A DNA stretch of 64,000 nt from Fomitopsis serialis (GCF_022376445.1 NW_025955042.1:115372-179371); one strand, 5' to 3'; positions 44,474 through 57,231 are shown, numbered from the stretch's first letter. Notes: a model not told the origin generated them from the sequence alone. Numbers and translations are program-made.

Positions 44474-45261
44474 GCACTTGAAACGCGGAGGGTGTTCTAG
44501 GTCAGTAGGTGGGTGTTCAGTGTGGAACAAAACGCGCTACAGACTAAGGCTCGACTCGGATAGGGGGTCGGGTCTTGGTATCCCGCAGACGGAGGAGCAG
44601 TGCGGCACAGGCGGTAACATGGTACGGGTGGTCAGGAAGTCGGATGCAGGGATGGGGAGCGAGAGATGAACGGGGACGCACGCCTTCTATACGTTCCGCG
44701 AACAAACAGCTACTGCAGCCCATAACGCACGGTCCAATCTGTTTGACTGCTCGCCTGGACGCAGAGAGTGGCGTACAGAGGCCTGAGCGATGTCACCACG
44801 GATTTGATAACCGAACACAGGCGCTGATCTCATGGCCCGACGTGTGGCTGTCGAGATGTTGGTCGAGCGGATCCGTCGGCGGGACGCCTGGCAAGCACTC
44901 ATCGACGTCGACCGCTTCGTCTGAAGATTGCGATCTGATAGTAACCCAAATTCGAATTAGAAAGGCGGATACGAGTCGAAGACTCAGACTGTCCTCACCG
45001 ATAGCATACACCTACATCTTATCACGGACGAGTGATCAAACGACTGACCAAGCACGCACGTCTAAAGACTAAAGGATAACTTGCAGCTCTGAAGAGCCTA
45101 GAGCGGCAAGCCCGTTCGAGGGATGAAAAGCATATCACTTAATACTGAACATACGAAGCCATCAATCATACAGCAGTACAATTACACAGCAAAGACATAT
45201 CAAGCATCGGTTCGGCAGCAGCGCAATGGCCAGGAGGCGTGAAAGGACAAAAAATATAGGT
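44474..45261. other. Intergenic, right flank of the insertion
   Basis: No gene was recognised. Together with 33811-35363 this was one continuous intergenic region between RPO41 and HTZ1 before the element inserted. Confidence 0.55.
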
Positions 45262-45936
45262 TTATTGCGCGCCCTCCGCCTTCTTCTGCTTGCCCGCGGT
45301 GAGACTCTTGTGGATGAACGGCAGGACACCTGAGATGAAAGGGTGAGTGGCGATAAGTAGCCATAGGTAGAAAGGGCGACTGACCTCCGCCTGCGATGGT
45401 CGCGCGAACGAGGGTGTCAAGTTCTTCGTCGCCACGGATGGCAAGCTGGAGGTGGCGCGGGGTTATACGCTTCACGCGCAGGTCCTTGGATGCGTTCCCT
45501 GTGCGGTAAATAGGGGAATACATGAGTCATCGTGTATCGCAGCACCGACCAGGAGGCCGCGCACGGCCTCTGCCATAGTTTTACACGCACCTGCGAGTTC
45601 CAAAACCTCCGCCGTCAGGTACTCCAGGATTGCAGACGTATACACAGCCGCCTTCGCCCCTATACGCACGTTGTGCTGCGTCCGCTGCTTCAGGTAACGA
45701 TGTATACGGCCAACAGGGAACTACACAAATCGTCAGGCCCATGTCAGTCCCAATGTCGTCGTCTATGGGACCCGTTCACTCGATGGACTTGTACGAACCT
45801 GCAATCCAGCTTTTTGACTACGCGTGTGCAGCACCCTCTGCTGCGTCCCTGGGGCCGCCTCCCCTCCAGCAGCCGACGCAGGCGCAGCTGCCTTCGAATT
45901 TCCTCCTGCGGACTTGGGCTTCTTCGGGGACGGCAT
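45262..45936 (-). CDS. HTZ1: Histone H2A.Z
   Basis: This variant H2A replaces H2A in promoter-flanking nucleosomes. Four exons are inferred: 45799-45936, 45591-45720, 45385-45498 and 45262-45329, giving 149 residues. The tail is Lys/Ala/Gly-rich. The core reads [66 protein letters not shown] and [39 protein letters not shown] and the extended alpha-C region mark H2A.Z rather than canonical H2A. The tail here ends [14 protein letters not shown]. An intron between exons 3 and 4 interrupts the triple glycine, and all phases fit. Confidence 0.95.
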
Positions 45937-46612
45937 GTCGCTCGAAAACGCGATTATACGCTAGCTAAAGATAAAACACTCGGACGCGTCGGGAGTGGGA
46001 GGCGCTGTACGGCAAGCGCGCGGATGGGCGAGCGGCGATACGAGGTTGGGCACGGCGAGCGTGCGCGGGTGAGTGCGGTCGGTGGCGCGGATACGGAAAG
46101 GCAAGGATCGCGCAGTGTGGCGAGTCAGGGGAGATGGTGGTCGCAAAGAAAGGAGGCGGCGCGCATTCAACGCGAAAGCACGACCACGATCACGTGCGAG
46201 GCGTTATTTGCGCGGACCAAACATCAGGGTGGCTGAAGCTTTCCTGACAGCTGCCTGCCAGCTTCCAACCCAATCGTAGAGGTATCTGCAACCAGTAACG
46301 CCAGGCACTGCGGGGGCGGGCGGGGATGTTTGCTGATGTGACAAGATTTGGTGAGTGTCATTTCTTGCGAAGACAGACAACGGACCAGGGCGTCGTGACG
46401 CAGACGGGGCCCACAACTTTTTGAGCCTTTCGAGTTCGAGTTCGTGACCGCTGATGCATGATGTACCACATACTCACTCACATTGCCTTTCCTCTGTTCT
46501 ACATGACGCAAGCACCGGATGTGTTGTCGCAGAATACAAAATGTGGTATACAAATTAATTATACAGTGTACGTGAGTCCGCCGTCCATGCTACAATTCCA
46601 GAGATGTTGACT
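45937..46612. other. Intergenic upstream of HTZ1
   Basis: A GC-rich stretch precedes the HTZ1 start and includes a CACGTG near 46192. Nothing else was recognised. Confidence 0.5.
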
Positions 46613-47188
46613 TCAATCGTGGGGAGCACGAGTTTCTCCCGTAACTGCACCCTTGCCGCCTGCCTCGCGGAGCTCTCCCTTCTCATGCAAGTCAGCGTTC
46701 TTCATGGCCTTTCCGGCAACCTGTACCAACCATTAATCTGGTTACTGACGTACGCGACGTCGAACTTACCTTCTGGGTCTTGCCCACCAGCTTATCGGTG
46801 AACTTGGCCTTGCCCTCAGGGACATCACTGTGTCCGTCGACTGCAACTCCGCCTACAAGACGGATGAACATATGCACGGCTACACGGAAGGGCGACACGT
46901 ACCCTCCGATGTCGGCTGCACGTTCATGGGCCTGTCTTCGGTGTATGCGTTATGGCCCGACTCAACGCCGGGCGACGCAGCAGACTGATGCTGAGCACCG
47001 CCCATGACGGCGCGGTCGTCGGTGCCTGCGCCGAACTGGCGCTGGTTGTTGTCTTGCCAGACACGGTCGTTGTTCGTTACGTCTGCGTCGTAGTTGGCCG
47101 CAGGTGCGGCGCCGCGGGCACCGGGGAGGGTTTCTGAGTCACGGTGGATGTGGTGCTCCGGCGGGCGTTGGGTGGCGTAGGCAGACAT
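46613..47188 (-). CDS. Small hydrophilic CsbD-like protein
   Basis: Three exons are inferred: 46903-47188, 46770-46852 and 46613-46720, giving 158 residues with consistent phases. The N-terminal 95 residues are rich in Asn, Asp, Gln and His and look disordered (RVWQDNNQRQFGAG). The C-terminal part has KFTDKLVGKTQKVAGKAMKN, then HEKGELREAGGKGA. Its Lys/Gly spacing resembles the CsbD stress-protein fold of bacteria and fungi. There is no signal peptide. CsbD-like proteins are often induced by stress, but the function here is unproved and the family call is tentative. Confidence 0.75.
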
Positions 47189-48176
47189 GGTGGATAATTC
47201 GTCAGTGGGATGTGGGATGTATGCGCTGGTCGTGACGGTGTCGTTCCGAGGATTGGTGAGGGCAGGGCGGTAAGCCCGACCCATTCTTATAGCTGAGCGA
47301 GCGCCCGCCGAGTACACAGTTCGGTTGCGAGGACGTGTGGTGCAGCGGTGCGGAGGAGCGGGGAGTGCACCACGCCGCCCCAGCGGAGCTAGCAAATGAC
47401 GATGCCTACGTCACTCACAAAAAGGGAAGGTCATTTACCATTCCATCAAGGGAAGTAGAATTGGCGCACCTGTCAAGCTCAACATGAGCGCGAGCGGAGT
47501 GATTTTTCTCCTCTTTGGATGTCGCTGAGGACAGTACTATAACTTACGTAATTACATACATATGTACCATCCCTGGCCTCGAAGCCTCTTCCGCCGACGC
47601 CGTCGTAGTTGTCGCGTGGCATGCTGTCCATCCACCGAGTGTACAACAGCTCAACCACCGATACCATAATCCTACTCCGCGTTAGTAGACCCCCTCCGAC
47701 TGTCCTTCCTGACTTTATCATCGCCCTCTCCGCCAGATGTTGCCACCAAGCAGCTCGTCTCGTGAATGTATCAAGAAAAGGGCTGCATAGTGTTCAGTGA
47801 GCTGAGCAGGTCCTTCAACGACCGCGCTGAAGGATCCGGGGGGCCTCAAAGACGCAGAACTCCTGCGCATACGTTTCTTGTATGGTACTAAGTTAAGTAT
47901 ATGGTAAAACGGATATACCAGTGTACAAGCGCTCCCTGACGACGACAACTGTATCTCACTCACGCGCATATGACGTAGGAAGAGTTGGGCACACTCACAG
48001 TCGTAGTAGTGCCAGTCGGCCTTGTCGGGCTGCATAAATCAACAGCATGGCGAGAGCAGACTTGCAGAGGTGGTGTCGGCATCCCGTTCCAACCAACTCC
48101 AGGGAAGAAAAGCAAAGCGATACAACCGTTATACGTACATCCACCGTGACGCACACTTCTGATACAAAGCCCGACT
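47189..48176. other. Intergenic, no gene recognised
   Basis: This contains the promoter of the CsbD-like gene and the 3' flank of APL2. No conserved frame was seen on either strand. Confidence 0.55.
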
Positions 48177-50782
48177 CTAGAACAAACCCAACAGATCCTC
48201 CTGCCCCGACTGCTGCGTCGGCGGAGACGCCGCCTGCAACACCGACGGCGTCTGCGGCGGCATCGGCGACATCGCACCCCCGCCGAACCCGAACCCTCCG
48301 AGCGGCGCTGCGCTCTGCGGCTGCGCCGTGGGCACGCTGAGGCTCGCGCTCCCGAATATCGACACGAGGTCGTCGAGCGGGTTGCTCGACGTGCCCGCCA
48401 GCAGGTTCGCCGCGGCCGGTGTCGACGTGAGCATTGTCGTCGCGGCGAGACCCGACGGTTGCTGCCCGTCATCGGCGCCGTCCGCGTCGAAGTCGAGCAG
48501 GTTCTCGGCTTGCTGGCCGATCGCCACGGTTTGGAGCGCTTTTTGTGCCGCGGCGCGATCGTCGGCGAGGCTGTCACTGGTGTCAGTCATTTGGTGAGTA
48601 AGGAGCTACGGGACGAAACGCACTCGGCCCCTTTGCGCTGTACAGTATCGATGCCGATACGCCCCGCCCGACGAAGGTCTCTTCCGGTTTGTGGTACACG
48701 CTCGCAAGGCTGGATACTTCGCCCAGGAGCTCTTCCAGAAGTTGCGGGGAGACTGTCGTCCTTGGCAGTGAGATCGGAGGTCGATGTGCGAGGACCACGG
48801 CCTGAATACCAAGGATCAGCCACGGGATGTTAGTTCTGACGGAGCAGCATGGGCACCTTCGCTGCACCCGGGTCTGTCGACAATAGTCGCCAGTAGATGT
48901 ATGCGCGATCACGGACGTCCGGCGAATCGCAGTCTTTCGTAGCAGTGTTCAACACTCGCTGGACGAGCCCCTGCGACCCGTCCGGCTTCTGCAGGAAGAG
49001 TTTGACGACTGCTGTCAGTGTCTGCAGTTGTACCTAAAGGGGATACAGTCAGCGAAGCATGGAGGCGAAGGTGCAAACAAAAGCGAACCGGGTATGACTC
49101 TTCTGTGAACGTGTCTACGAAGATGCCGAGGAGCTCGTCTGCGTTGTCGATCTTCTTAGCATACTCGCCGATAATCCAGATGAGAGACGCCTTTGCATCT
49201 GGTTCGTCAAGCTCGTCCAGGTTTGCACAAAGGGTGGGGATCACACCCTCATACGTCGAGGGGTATTTTCGGAAGATGTCCTGTGCATGGGGAGTAAGAC
49301 TTTCGTATGACGCGCCGGTCTATGGGATCACCTTCATGACGACAACACCCTCCTGTACCACATAGCTGACGCGTGTGCCGATGAGCTCCAGTAACACGTT
49401 CACACACCGCTCTGCCGCAGCGTCGATCTTGATCGCGGTCTGGCCGATGGCCTTGATGCTCCTCCGCACGAAGTCGACGTCGACTTCCGAAGCGTACCTG
49501 TACGAAAGTAAACGGCCTACTCTGTACGATACCTGGACCTCACTCACTCCTTCAGCTCGCTGAGAAGCGCATCCACGTTGCTGTCGCCAGCGAGGCGGAC
49601 CATAATATCGAGCTTCTCGACCTTGACGTAGAGCGGGTCGTTGTACTTGCAGAAGAACACGCGCATCTCGTTCTGCAGCAGGTCGGGCCGCTTCTGCAGC
49701 AGGAGGTTGATGTTGCGGAGCGCAACCCACTGCACCTCGGGCGGGTTGGAGAGCAACGTCACGAGTGGCGGGGCCATTTTACGGATCATCTGCTTGTTGA
49801 CGTTCTCTGACTTTACGCCGCGCATGTGGATCATGATGACCTGGAGGAATGCGTTGAGTGCAGTTCGAGTGCAGCGTAAGAGTCCCGCACCTTGACGGCT
49901 GCGAGAACGACACTCGCGTTCGCATGTTGGAACTGCGGCACGACACGCTCACAGATGTGCTCGCTTTCTCGGTCGTCTGCGGTCTCGTAGCGGGCAAGTG
50001 CGTTCAGGATTTCCACCCGGCCCCATTCCGAGCACTCGTTCAAGGCAACCAGGAGCCGGTTGAGGATGGTGGAGCTGATGTGGAAGGTGTCGCTTGACGA
50101 ACCGGCCTGGATCGCGGCTGCGTGGATGTCCGACAATGACGCGACAGTATTCGCGACGACCTGATCACGTTGAGTTCTCTTGAGCTGGGAGAAGCACAGG
50201 CGCACGCACCATGGGGTTGCTGTCCGCGATCATGTCCTGCAGCGTCTCCAGAAACCCATTTTGAATGACCAGCTCCGGCTTGAGGTCGTATAGCTTCGCG
50301 ACACAGAGTGCGGCCGTCTTGCGCACGTACGGGTTATCGTCGCGCAGACACTTCGTGAGTGGGTCGCAGATGTAGTCCAGGATCTTCTCCGCGCGCAGCA
50401 TGCCCATCGTCCGGATGGCGAGGGCGCGTACGAGCGGGTTCGAGTCGTCGGTGTCCTTGACGAAGGTGTTCACGGCGAGGATGACGAGTTCCGGTTGCGT
50501 CTTCGCGTAGTTCATCAGGTAGAGGTACACGAGCTTCTTCTGCTCGAGATCATCGGTCTGCATGTTCTTCAGGACGTCCGGGAAGAGGCCGCTGACGTCT
50601 ACGCGCGCACGGCTTCAGTCGGACAGCATCAGTGCGGACAGGCAGCACGTACCCTTCTGCACGGTCATGTTAGCAATGACCTTCTTGATGGCATCTTTCC
50701 GCTTCTCCTTGTACTCACTGTTGAGGTCGGCGCTGAGCTCGTAGTTCTCGCCCTTGCGAGGAGGGCCGCGGAAGCCAGACAT
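48177..50782 (-). CDS. APL2: AP-1 clathrin adaptor complex beta subunit
   Basis: This large adaptin helps form clathrin coats at the trans-Golgi and endosomes. Nine exons are inferred: 50653-50782, 50210-50598, 49891-50160, 49548-49840, 49332-49497, 49089-49280, 48857-49033, 48620-48801 and 48177-48576. They give 732 residues. The trunk is typical beta-adaptin: [96 protein letters not shown] and [15 protein letters not shown]. The hinge has [10 protein letters not shown] and ends in a DLLGLF clathrin-box-like tail. No appendage follows, as in yeast Apl2. Near 48658-48666 the conserved ETFVGRGR segment changes frame by one base. A short 43-bp intron then restores the frame. Confidence 0.9.
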
Positions 50783-51212
50783 GAGACCAGACGGAGAGTG
50801 CTAGTACCAGAGCAGTTGCTCAGAGCTTGGAAAGAGAGGACCGATGTGCGGGGCCGGTTCCCGCAGAGCTTGGGTATGGTCGCTGACGCTGTCTGTAGCC
50901 TGTTGGTGAACGTCCGAGTCGATGGCCGTACCGCTTCTGGACTCACGGGCGCTAACTGAGTGTGGACCTCTGTAACTCAAAGTTACGAACTCTATCCTCG
51001 GCCGTTGCTTTCCGTCCACTCTGGTCTCAGATTTTTCCACATCTCCATACGGTGAGTGATTTTCACTATCAACCACCTAGATGCGTTCACACATCTGCTT
51101 GTGTCCGGACAGACGAGGTGAGCGTAGCTCAGACTAAATTCAACTCTAAGCCACCTATACATATGTACTGGTGCACTTTCGAAGCCACAAGAGCGTATGA
51201 CAACGACGCACA
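50783..51212. other. Intergenic
   Basis: No gene was recognised. It contains the APL2 promoter and the 3' flank of the next F-box-like gene. Confidence 0.55.
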
Positions 51213-52343
51213 TTATGTACCAGAAACATATCCACTGGCCGTAATGCTCAGATCACCCTTTAGGTCCGGGAATACGTACGTCCTCTGCCTTCCTACCCTG
51301 ACCTTGTCAGGGCTCTCCTCCAATGCCGCAATCCTTTCCCTCCAAGCAGCCAAGCGTTCTCGCCACGAAACCAGGTTGCCTGGCCTGATCATCGCCATAC
51401 CGTCGAGACCTTGGCACATCACGATAGCCCACCACAAATCCTGCCTCCACTCCTCATCGAAGTCTCCCCCGACCGCCGCGCGCACTTCGGACCAGGAAGG
51501 GTTCCACCTCGTGCTATTGAGGAGGTGTCCAAGCCCAACCTGATTCCCGTGCTCAGTGAATCCTATAGGATTGCCAGCTTCTCTACTCCCGAAGGGAGCA
51601 TAAACACCGACAGCCTCGACAGCCCTGCGCGGGTCGATGCTCCCGTCCGGAAGTTTCATGTCACCGGCATATTTTTGGCACTTGTAGCACACCCAGTCTG
51701 GGATGCAGTACTTGACGAACTCGAGGCGCGTATTGACGTTCATCGCCTCGGGCACCGCGCCAGTTTCTAGGTACGCGTCGAATGCGGGTGCGAAGAGCTC
51801 GCCGTAGGTGGCGAGGTGGAAGAAGGACTCGGGTGGGTCCACGTCGACCGTGTATGCATCGTCGACGCCGCCGTTCCAGAAGTTGGGCGTGGCATACCAC
51901 TGCGCGCCGACACACCTGTCGATGAGGTCTACGATGGGGTTGATCGTCGAGAAGCGCATCTCGTATAACTCGCGGATGCGCTCCATCGTCAAGCCCGCGT
52001 GCTCGAGCGCGAGATCTAAGACGCCTCTCATCCCGCTGCGGACGGCAACGCGAAGCTGGTTGGCATTGGCAGGGGTTAGGGATGCCCATGCCCCGACTTG
52101 ACGTGCGGTCGCGGCGACCAGGAAGTGAGGGTCCGGGCGGAAGAATGTCCTCGACGCGGCGGCCGCAAGGTGGAGGATGGTTCGAGGTGAGGTGTGTAGG
52201 GACAATTCATGAAGAAGACGACACGTCGCGGCTAGGCTGATGAAATCTTCTATGTCACGAAGGTAGCAGGGGAGAGACAGCAGGATGTCTTCCGGGAGTG
52301 ATAGTAGAGCTGCGGGCGGGGAAGGACCAGCGGTTCCAGCCAT
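51213..52343 (-). CDS. F-box-like protein, family A copy 5 (intact)
   Basis: This is an uninterrupted 376-residue frame. Family blocks are SLPEDILLSLPCYLRD, RTILHLAAAASRTFFRP, MRFSTINPIVDLIDRC, TPNFWNGGVDDAYTV, FVKYCIPDWVCYKCQ, WRQDLWWAIVMCQG and YVFPDLKGDL. It is about 24 kb away from the other copies and on the opposite strand to its nearest relative at 26.5 kb, with which it shares the exact C-terminal SGYVSGT. It is divergent from the next gene across 293 bp. Confidence 0.82.
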   Translation of the reverse strand: MAGTAGPSPPAALLSLPEDILLSLPCYLRDIEDFISLAATCRLLHELSLHTSPRTILHLAAAASRTFFRPDPHFLVAATARQVGAWASLTPANANQLRVAVRSGMRGVLDLALEHAGLTMERIRELYEMRFSTINPIVDLIDRCVGAQWYATPNFWNGGVDDAYTVDVDPPESFFHLATYGELFAPAFDAYLETGAVPEAMNVNTRLEFVKYCIPDWVCYKCQKYAGDMKLPDGSIDPRRAVEAVGVYAPFGSREAGNPIGFTEHGNQVGLGHLLNSTRWNPSWSEVRAAVGGDFDEEWRQDLWWAIVMCQGLDGMAMIRPGNLVSWRERLAAWRERIAALEESPDKVRVGRQRTYVFPDLKGDLSITASGYVSGT

Positions 52344-52636
52344 GGGTGTCGTCTACTAATGAATGCGCGGGCAGGTGCACACACTTAGCAACAACCAGCT
52401 GAAGGCCCGAACCCGGTGGACGCACCAGCAACTATCCTGTGTGATGCAGATTCAACCTGTAGGTGCGCTGTAAGTAACGTACCGAGATACGGCTGTTGTG
52501 GTTTGGGCGTATTGCCACTTAGGCGCTGGTCACTGGGTCCGGTCACGGTTCGTTATATCGTTCTGTCATCAATCGATCTTGCTACTCAGGATCCCTTTCA
52601 GCAGCGACGCTCGCTCATCGTCGAGTACCTAGGGCC

Positions 52637-54353
52637 ATGCCTTCATACGCAACCCGATCTCCTAGCAAGAGGGGCAAGGTCGGTACGCCCGTGTCTGCGC
52701 CGCGGGCAACTTGGTCTCAGGGAGCTCGATCGTCCCCGAAGAGCGCTCCGAAGGTGATAACGAAGGCATACACTCGAGCCGTGAGCGCGACGCCAGTCAA
52801 CTCGGACTCGGAGGTACATGACCGTGCTGGCGCCGCCGGATTGACCCCAGATGAGGAAACGCTCTTGGCGCTATTGCTCAAGAAGCGTTCGACGGAGCAG
52901 GCGGTGCGGGGCAAGTACATTTCGTGTTAGTGCAGAGATATTATACTTAACCGGGATTTCAGCCGAGCGTAAAAGGACGGCCCCGTCGACTGTTGCGACG
53001 GATGAAGGGGACCAGCCGTTGCGCAAGAAAGCGAAGAATGTCTACGACGCAGAGTCCAGCACAGAGGAAGGGGAAGATGATGCGCGCGTCGACAGAGAGC
53101 TGCAGTTGAGCGATGATGATACGCAGAGTGATGCTTCGGACAAGTGGTACGACAACAATGACACCAGTAGCGACAATTCGGACGACGTCGTGGTGAGTTC
53201 CTTTACCTGAAACGTCAGACTGTTGTTAAGTATAGGTGTCCAGGTTCCTGGACTGCGCACGAAGGGGATCGGGTTTTACTCGAGGATCAGTCGCATCAAT
53301 GCTACCGAGCTGCCTGCAGATCTCAAGCCCCTTGTGACCGCGGCGCGGCATCACTTACTCCTCCGGCTTGCATTTCAGACCGCTTGGATCTCTGACGGAA
53401 GAGTGGTCAGCTCGCGGCTATCCAGTAATCGTGATCTTGTGGCTTCTGCACTCAAGGACACTGGTAATACACTTGGCAAGGATGACAAGATCAAGAAGGG
53501 GTATCATATGTTACAGCGAGGCAAGCCAAGTGACAGGCAGGAACTTCAGATGAAGGTGAATGGATTGGTGAGTGGGCAACCTTTTTTCGAGTGTTTTGCT
53601 GTATGATTGTCCACAGATTTGGTCAGCATCTGTACATATGCACAACGACATCAAGAATAAGGCCCAGAAGGTGGTGCGACAGCTCTATGGCCTTACTGCT
53701 TTGTCTGTCCAGCGACAGAAGCTTGCAGCCCAATGGCTTCTCAGGACTCACTTCATCAAGGGCCAGGGCTGTAAATATGAAGTTCCCAAGTTTGTCTTTG
53801 GTGAAATCAATATGGTCTGGTACAAGGAGACACTGGATACTAAAGTTAGCATTGAATCACTGTGCTGACTTGCATATTTATTGGAACCTTTCTTAGAACA
53901 GCCATGTCAAGCTGGAGCTACCATTCAGACACCCAGCCATTCCAGCTATCATCCAGAGGCTGATCCAGAGGTGTGCCTGTGATTTGGGGCAGTGGAGCAA
54001 GGTTCCAGATAACTTGATTTCCTTTGCCTGTAATGCTGTCAGTTTCATTGTCTATCATTCAGGCACAAATGCTTACAACATTAATGCTGACTATAGATTG
54101 AAGTAGTCCTGATGGAGATAGCCATTGGCCGTCGGGTCCCATTTGCAAACACACGATTTGTACCCAAGTGAGTTCTAGTCTACTTAGAGTTAATAATCTA
54201 GTGAATTGCTGGAACATCTACAGATGGGACAACCTGATGTCAACACTGAATGCAACAAATAACAATGCCCCTGAATATTATAAGGACACAAAGAACTTCC
54301 TGTGGAATTCCATCAGGCAAGGGCTCTGCCTTTCATGTATATTGGTGCTTTAG
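52637..54353 (+). CDS. DUF6532-like protein of unknown function
   Basis: Seven exons are inferred: 52637-52925, 52963-53192, 53244-53567, 53617-53844, 53897-54037, 54097-54167 and 54224-54353, giving 470 residues. The N-terminal third is basic then acidic and Ser-rich (KRTAPSTVA, QPLRKKAKNVYD, SDDDTQSDASDKWYD), suggesting a nuclear, disordered region. The conserved part has LVTAARHHLLLRLAFQTAW, DDKIKKGYHMLQRG, IWSASVHMHNDIKNKAQKVV, RQKLAAQWLLRTHFIKG and KFVFGEINMVWYKETLDT. I recall this pattern from agaricomycete proteins annotated DUF6532, often numerous and species-specific. From about 53600 the exons become clearly AT-richer than neighbouring genes. The first intron is only 37 bp, so that boundary is uncertain. 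Confidence 0.72.
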
Positions 54354-54731
54354 TGACCCTGCATAGTGTTGATATCAGAGGTCATTCAGAAGGGTCATCT
54401 GATACTGCAGATGTCATATTTTGGTCCAAGCTGAAATAGACTGCTAGGAAAAGACCAGGTACTGAACCTTTGACTTATCATAGAAAGAAGTGGCATGGAT
54501 TAACAATTTTTGACCTCAGGCCAGTCTGCTCTAGGTGTGCTCACAGTCTATACAAGTCTACTGTGTTGCTTAGTGTTGTGTGCTGCAGCCACCCGTTGAC
54601 CAAAGCATCTTGGCGAACAATGGCACACATGAACAGCACCATTCACAGTGCAGACTCCAATATGCAATCTCTTCTCGTAGTCAGTCGTGTCTTGCGAAGA
54701 TACTCATATGATGTACACGTAGCCATAAATT
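54354..54731. other. AT-rich intergenic between DUF6532-like gene and TAH18
   Basis: No gene was recognised. Composition is similar to the last exons of the preceding gene. Confidence 0.5.
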
Positions 54732-57018
54732 TCAACTCCAGCACTCCTCAATTAGCCTGCCTTCCCTCTCCAACAGAGCAATGAACTCATGTGCCTCTTC
54801 TTCCGTCTTCGCCGCTTCAGTCTCGCCGCTTCGCGGATCGCCTGCCGCACGCCAGCGGGCATCTTGTTCGCAGAGCTGTGACGATTGCTCAGATGACCAT
54901 ACATTCGAAAATGTGTATTTTACTCACCCCGAGATTAGCAGCCAGCCGCCCTCTACGCCGAGCAGCCTCCATATACTCCGCGAGTCCTCGCGCATGACGT
55001 CCTGCACATACCTTCGCGGTGTGCCTTCTGGGACATCCTGCGAGAACGCCGTGCGGTATGTCAGAGAGCCGCTCTCTTCGTATGCGTGCCATTCGGCCGC
55101 GTAGTGCTGGTCCTTCGACTCGCAACGGCACCCGAAGTACAAGGTGTTGTCTGAAGTAAACCAACCGTCAAATTACTTTCCATGCATGCATAGAGAAAAG
55201 TACGCACTGTAGAACCGTCATACGTTCTGTCTTCAATAATCGAACGCATGGGCGCAACACCTGTACCAGGTCCGACGCAGACGATGGGTGTCGCACCGTC
55301 TTGAGGTAGGCTGAATAGGCCTTTCATGAGGCCGATAGGCAACTTATCGCCTAGGTAGATGTGTCAATCATTTACTCGAAGGATACAACGTACGCGAGCT
55401 CGCTTACCTGGCTGCAACCGCGACATGTAATCAGTGCAGAGCCCCAGCCGAGGTATTCGGAGCATAGTTTTGTATGAACAATCGCTACGCAGAGATCGAC
55501 TTGCCGCGGATGACGCTATTGAGTATCCGTATAAGAGAACGAGAACGCTTGACATGAAACAGTGCGTACCTTAACTGAGCTCGCAATGGAGAACTGTCGA
55601 GGTCGTATAGGGGAATAGGTCGAATATGTATTCACGAGGGATGTCTGCGGATCGAAACTCCTCCAGGACTTCGCGGATCATCCTTCGCGGTCTTTGACAA
55701 TATTCGTACAGTTCGTCCTGTGGGCCCGGATGAGGCGCCCCATTCCAATCGAAGACCACAATAACTGTAACAGACATACCGCGCCTTCCTCGCTGAGGAA
55801 TTCATCTAGCCTCTCGGCTTCAAGCTCATCGGACACAAACTGTCTAAGCAATGCGAAGAATGATCTACGGGGAACAGCGCTGATATCTAGATGTTTCGTG
55901 AACAGCGTCCTGAGAGTGGTCGTAGGCGGGAGGAACTGAGGTAACGATTGGTCTGGTCAAATTCGTCAGTCAGGACATTGCCCACACGTGTGTTAGGCGA
56001 CTGAGTCACCTGAAGTATATGCGTGATAGTGATGGGGTCGTCAGCTGTGCTATCAAATCCGACAGACACAAGGAGGCGTCTACGTCTGCAGGCTGAGCTT
56101 CTGGGTGGACGACTGCTACGTCGCCTGGTTCATATCTCGATGCAATATATCAGTCATGCCCGTGGAACGTCGATACGTACTACATACCGGATGTCTTGAT
56201 CGAAGTTGAGCTCAAAATGCCGGACGTCCTGATACCAGTCTTCAGCTGTTATGCGGCGATTGCAGGAGACAGTCGCAGTGTAGTGCTGAGGATCGTCATC
56301 GAGAGGATTTGGACATGCAGTCAGCGTCTGTGCACCAGCGTCTGTGATCGACACTCGGGCGGGAGGTAGACCATCCGCGGATTGCACTTTCACGCTAGGT
56401 GGCAAGGGGTATAACTCTAGGATTGCTTCGCTCAGTTTGTGAAGCCACGGCTCGAATGCCCCGTCTATCCTGAGCAGGCACGTCAGTGACCAACATACCC
56501 GTCTTCACGAGCGACAAGGACGAACCCGAGATGATGTTGGTCGTCGCCCTCACCACGTGCGCATATTTCTCCCGCTCCGAGGCCTACGAGCCTTCGAGAC
56601 AGCAACTTCGCAGGCCAGCAGAACTTCTCGTACGCAGAATCGCCGAGGCCAAATACGGCAAATGAGAGGTCTTCGAAGAGATCTCGTGGCAGATCTGAGC
56701 GCAGAAGCAAGTTCCATAGGGGCGTGAGGGCCCTCGGCTCACGACCTGACCCGGTCGTTGCAACGGAGAAGAGGACGAGGTCCTCAGAGATGAGGTTGTC
56801 CTGATTTTTTGTTGCCGTCTTAGCAAGGCGAATTTGAATGATCTAACACGTTAACGCACCGGTGTGTATGTCTCCAGGTTATGCACCCGAGCTCGTACGT
56901 GGATGCGACGACACTGCGCAGCAATTCTGTCCGCAACTGTCCCTGTCTCCGTGGCATAGAGAACGGTCACCGAGCGTTCATGCCCGTCCTCAGCGACGGG
57001 CGCGGGCGAAGAAGACAT
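54732..57018 (-). pseudogene. TAH18: NADPH-dependent diflavin reductase, four frameshifts
   Basis: Tah18 passes electrons from NADPH through FAD and FMN to Dre2 for cytosolic Fe-S assembly. The exons are readable in order: 56860-57018, 56526-56800, 56188-56469, 55988-56135, 55780-55952 and further 3' ones ending at 54732. Motifs are flavodoxin VTVLYATETGTVADRIA and FAVFGLGDSAYEKFCWPAK, FAD-binding RPRQFSIASS, and NADPH-binding CVGPGTGVAPMR and LYFGCRCESKDQHY, with a GRLIEECWS end. The frame breaks by single bases near 56073, 55610, 55470 and 54820. At each point the family sequence resumes at once in another frame. Splice signals look normal. Since the gene is essential in yeast, assembly indels are a serious alternative to decay. 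Confidence 0.75.
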
Positions 57019-57231
57019 TGCTGACCAGATGCGGCCCATCTCTGTCAGGGAAGTTATCTGATAATTCTCGCTTACTTCGGGGTTTTATCTTATCTTGAAC
57101 AGGATCACGTGCTAAGTAGATCGCGCCTCCAACCTGCACGGTCCCCGCGTTGGGAGCCTTGAGGCTTGGAAGCCCTTGCCCTCTCGCCAACCATCATCCG
57201 CCTGTCTGTCGTGGGGACAAATGCGTTAGAA

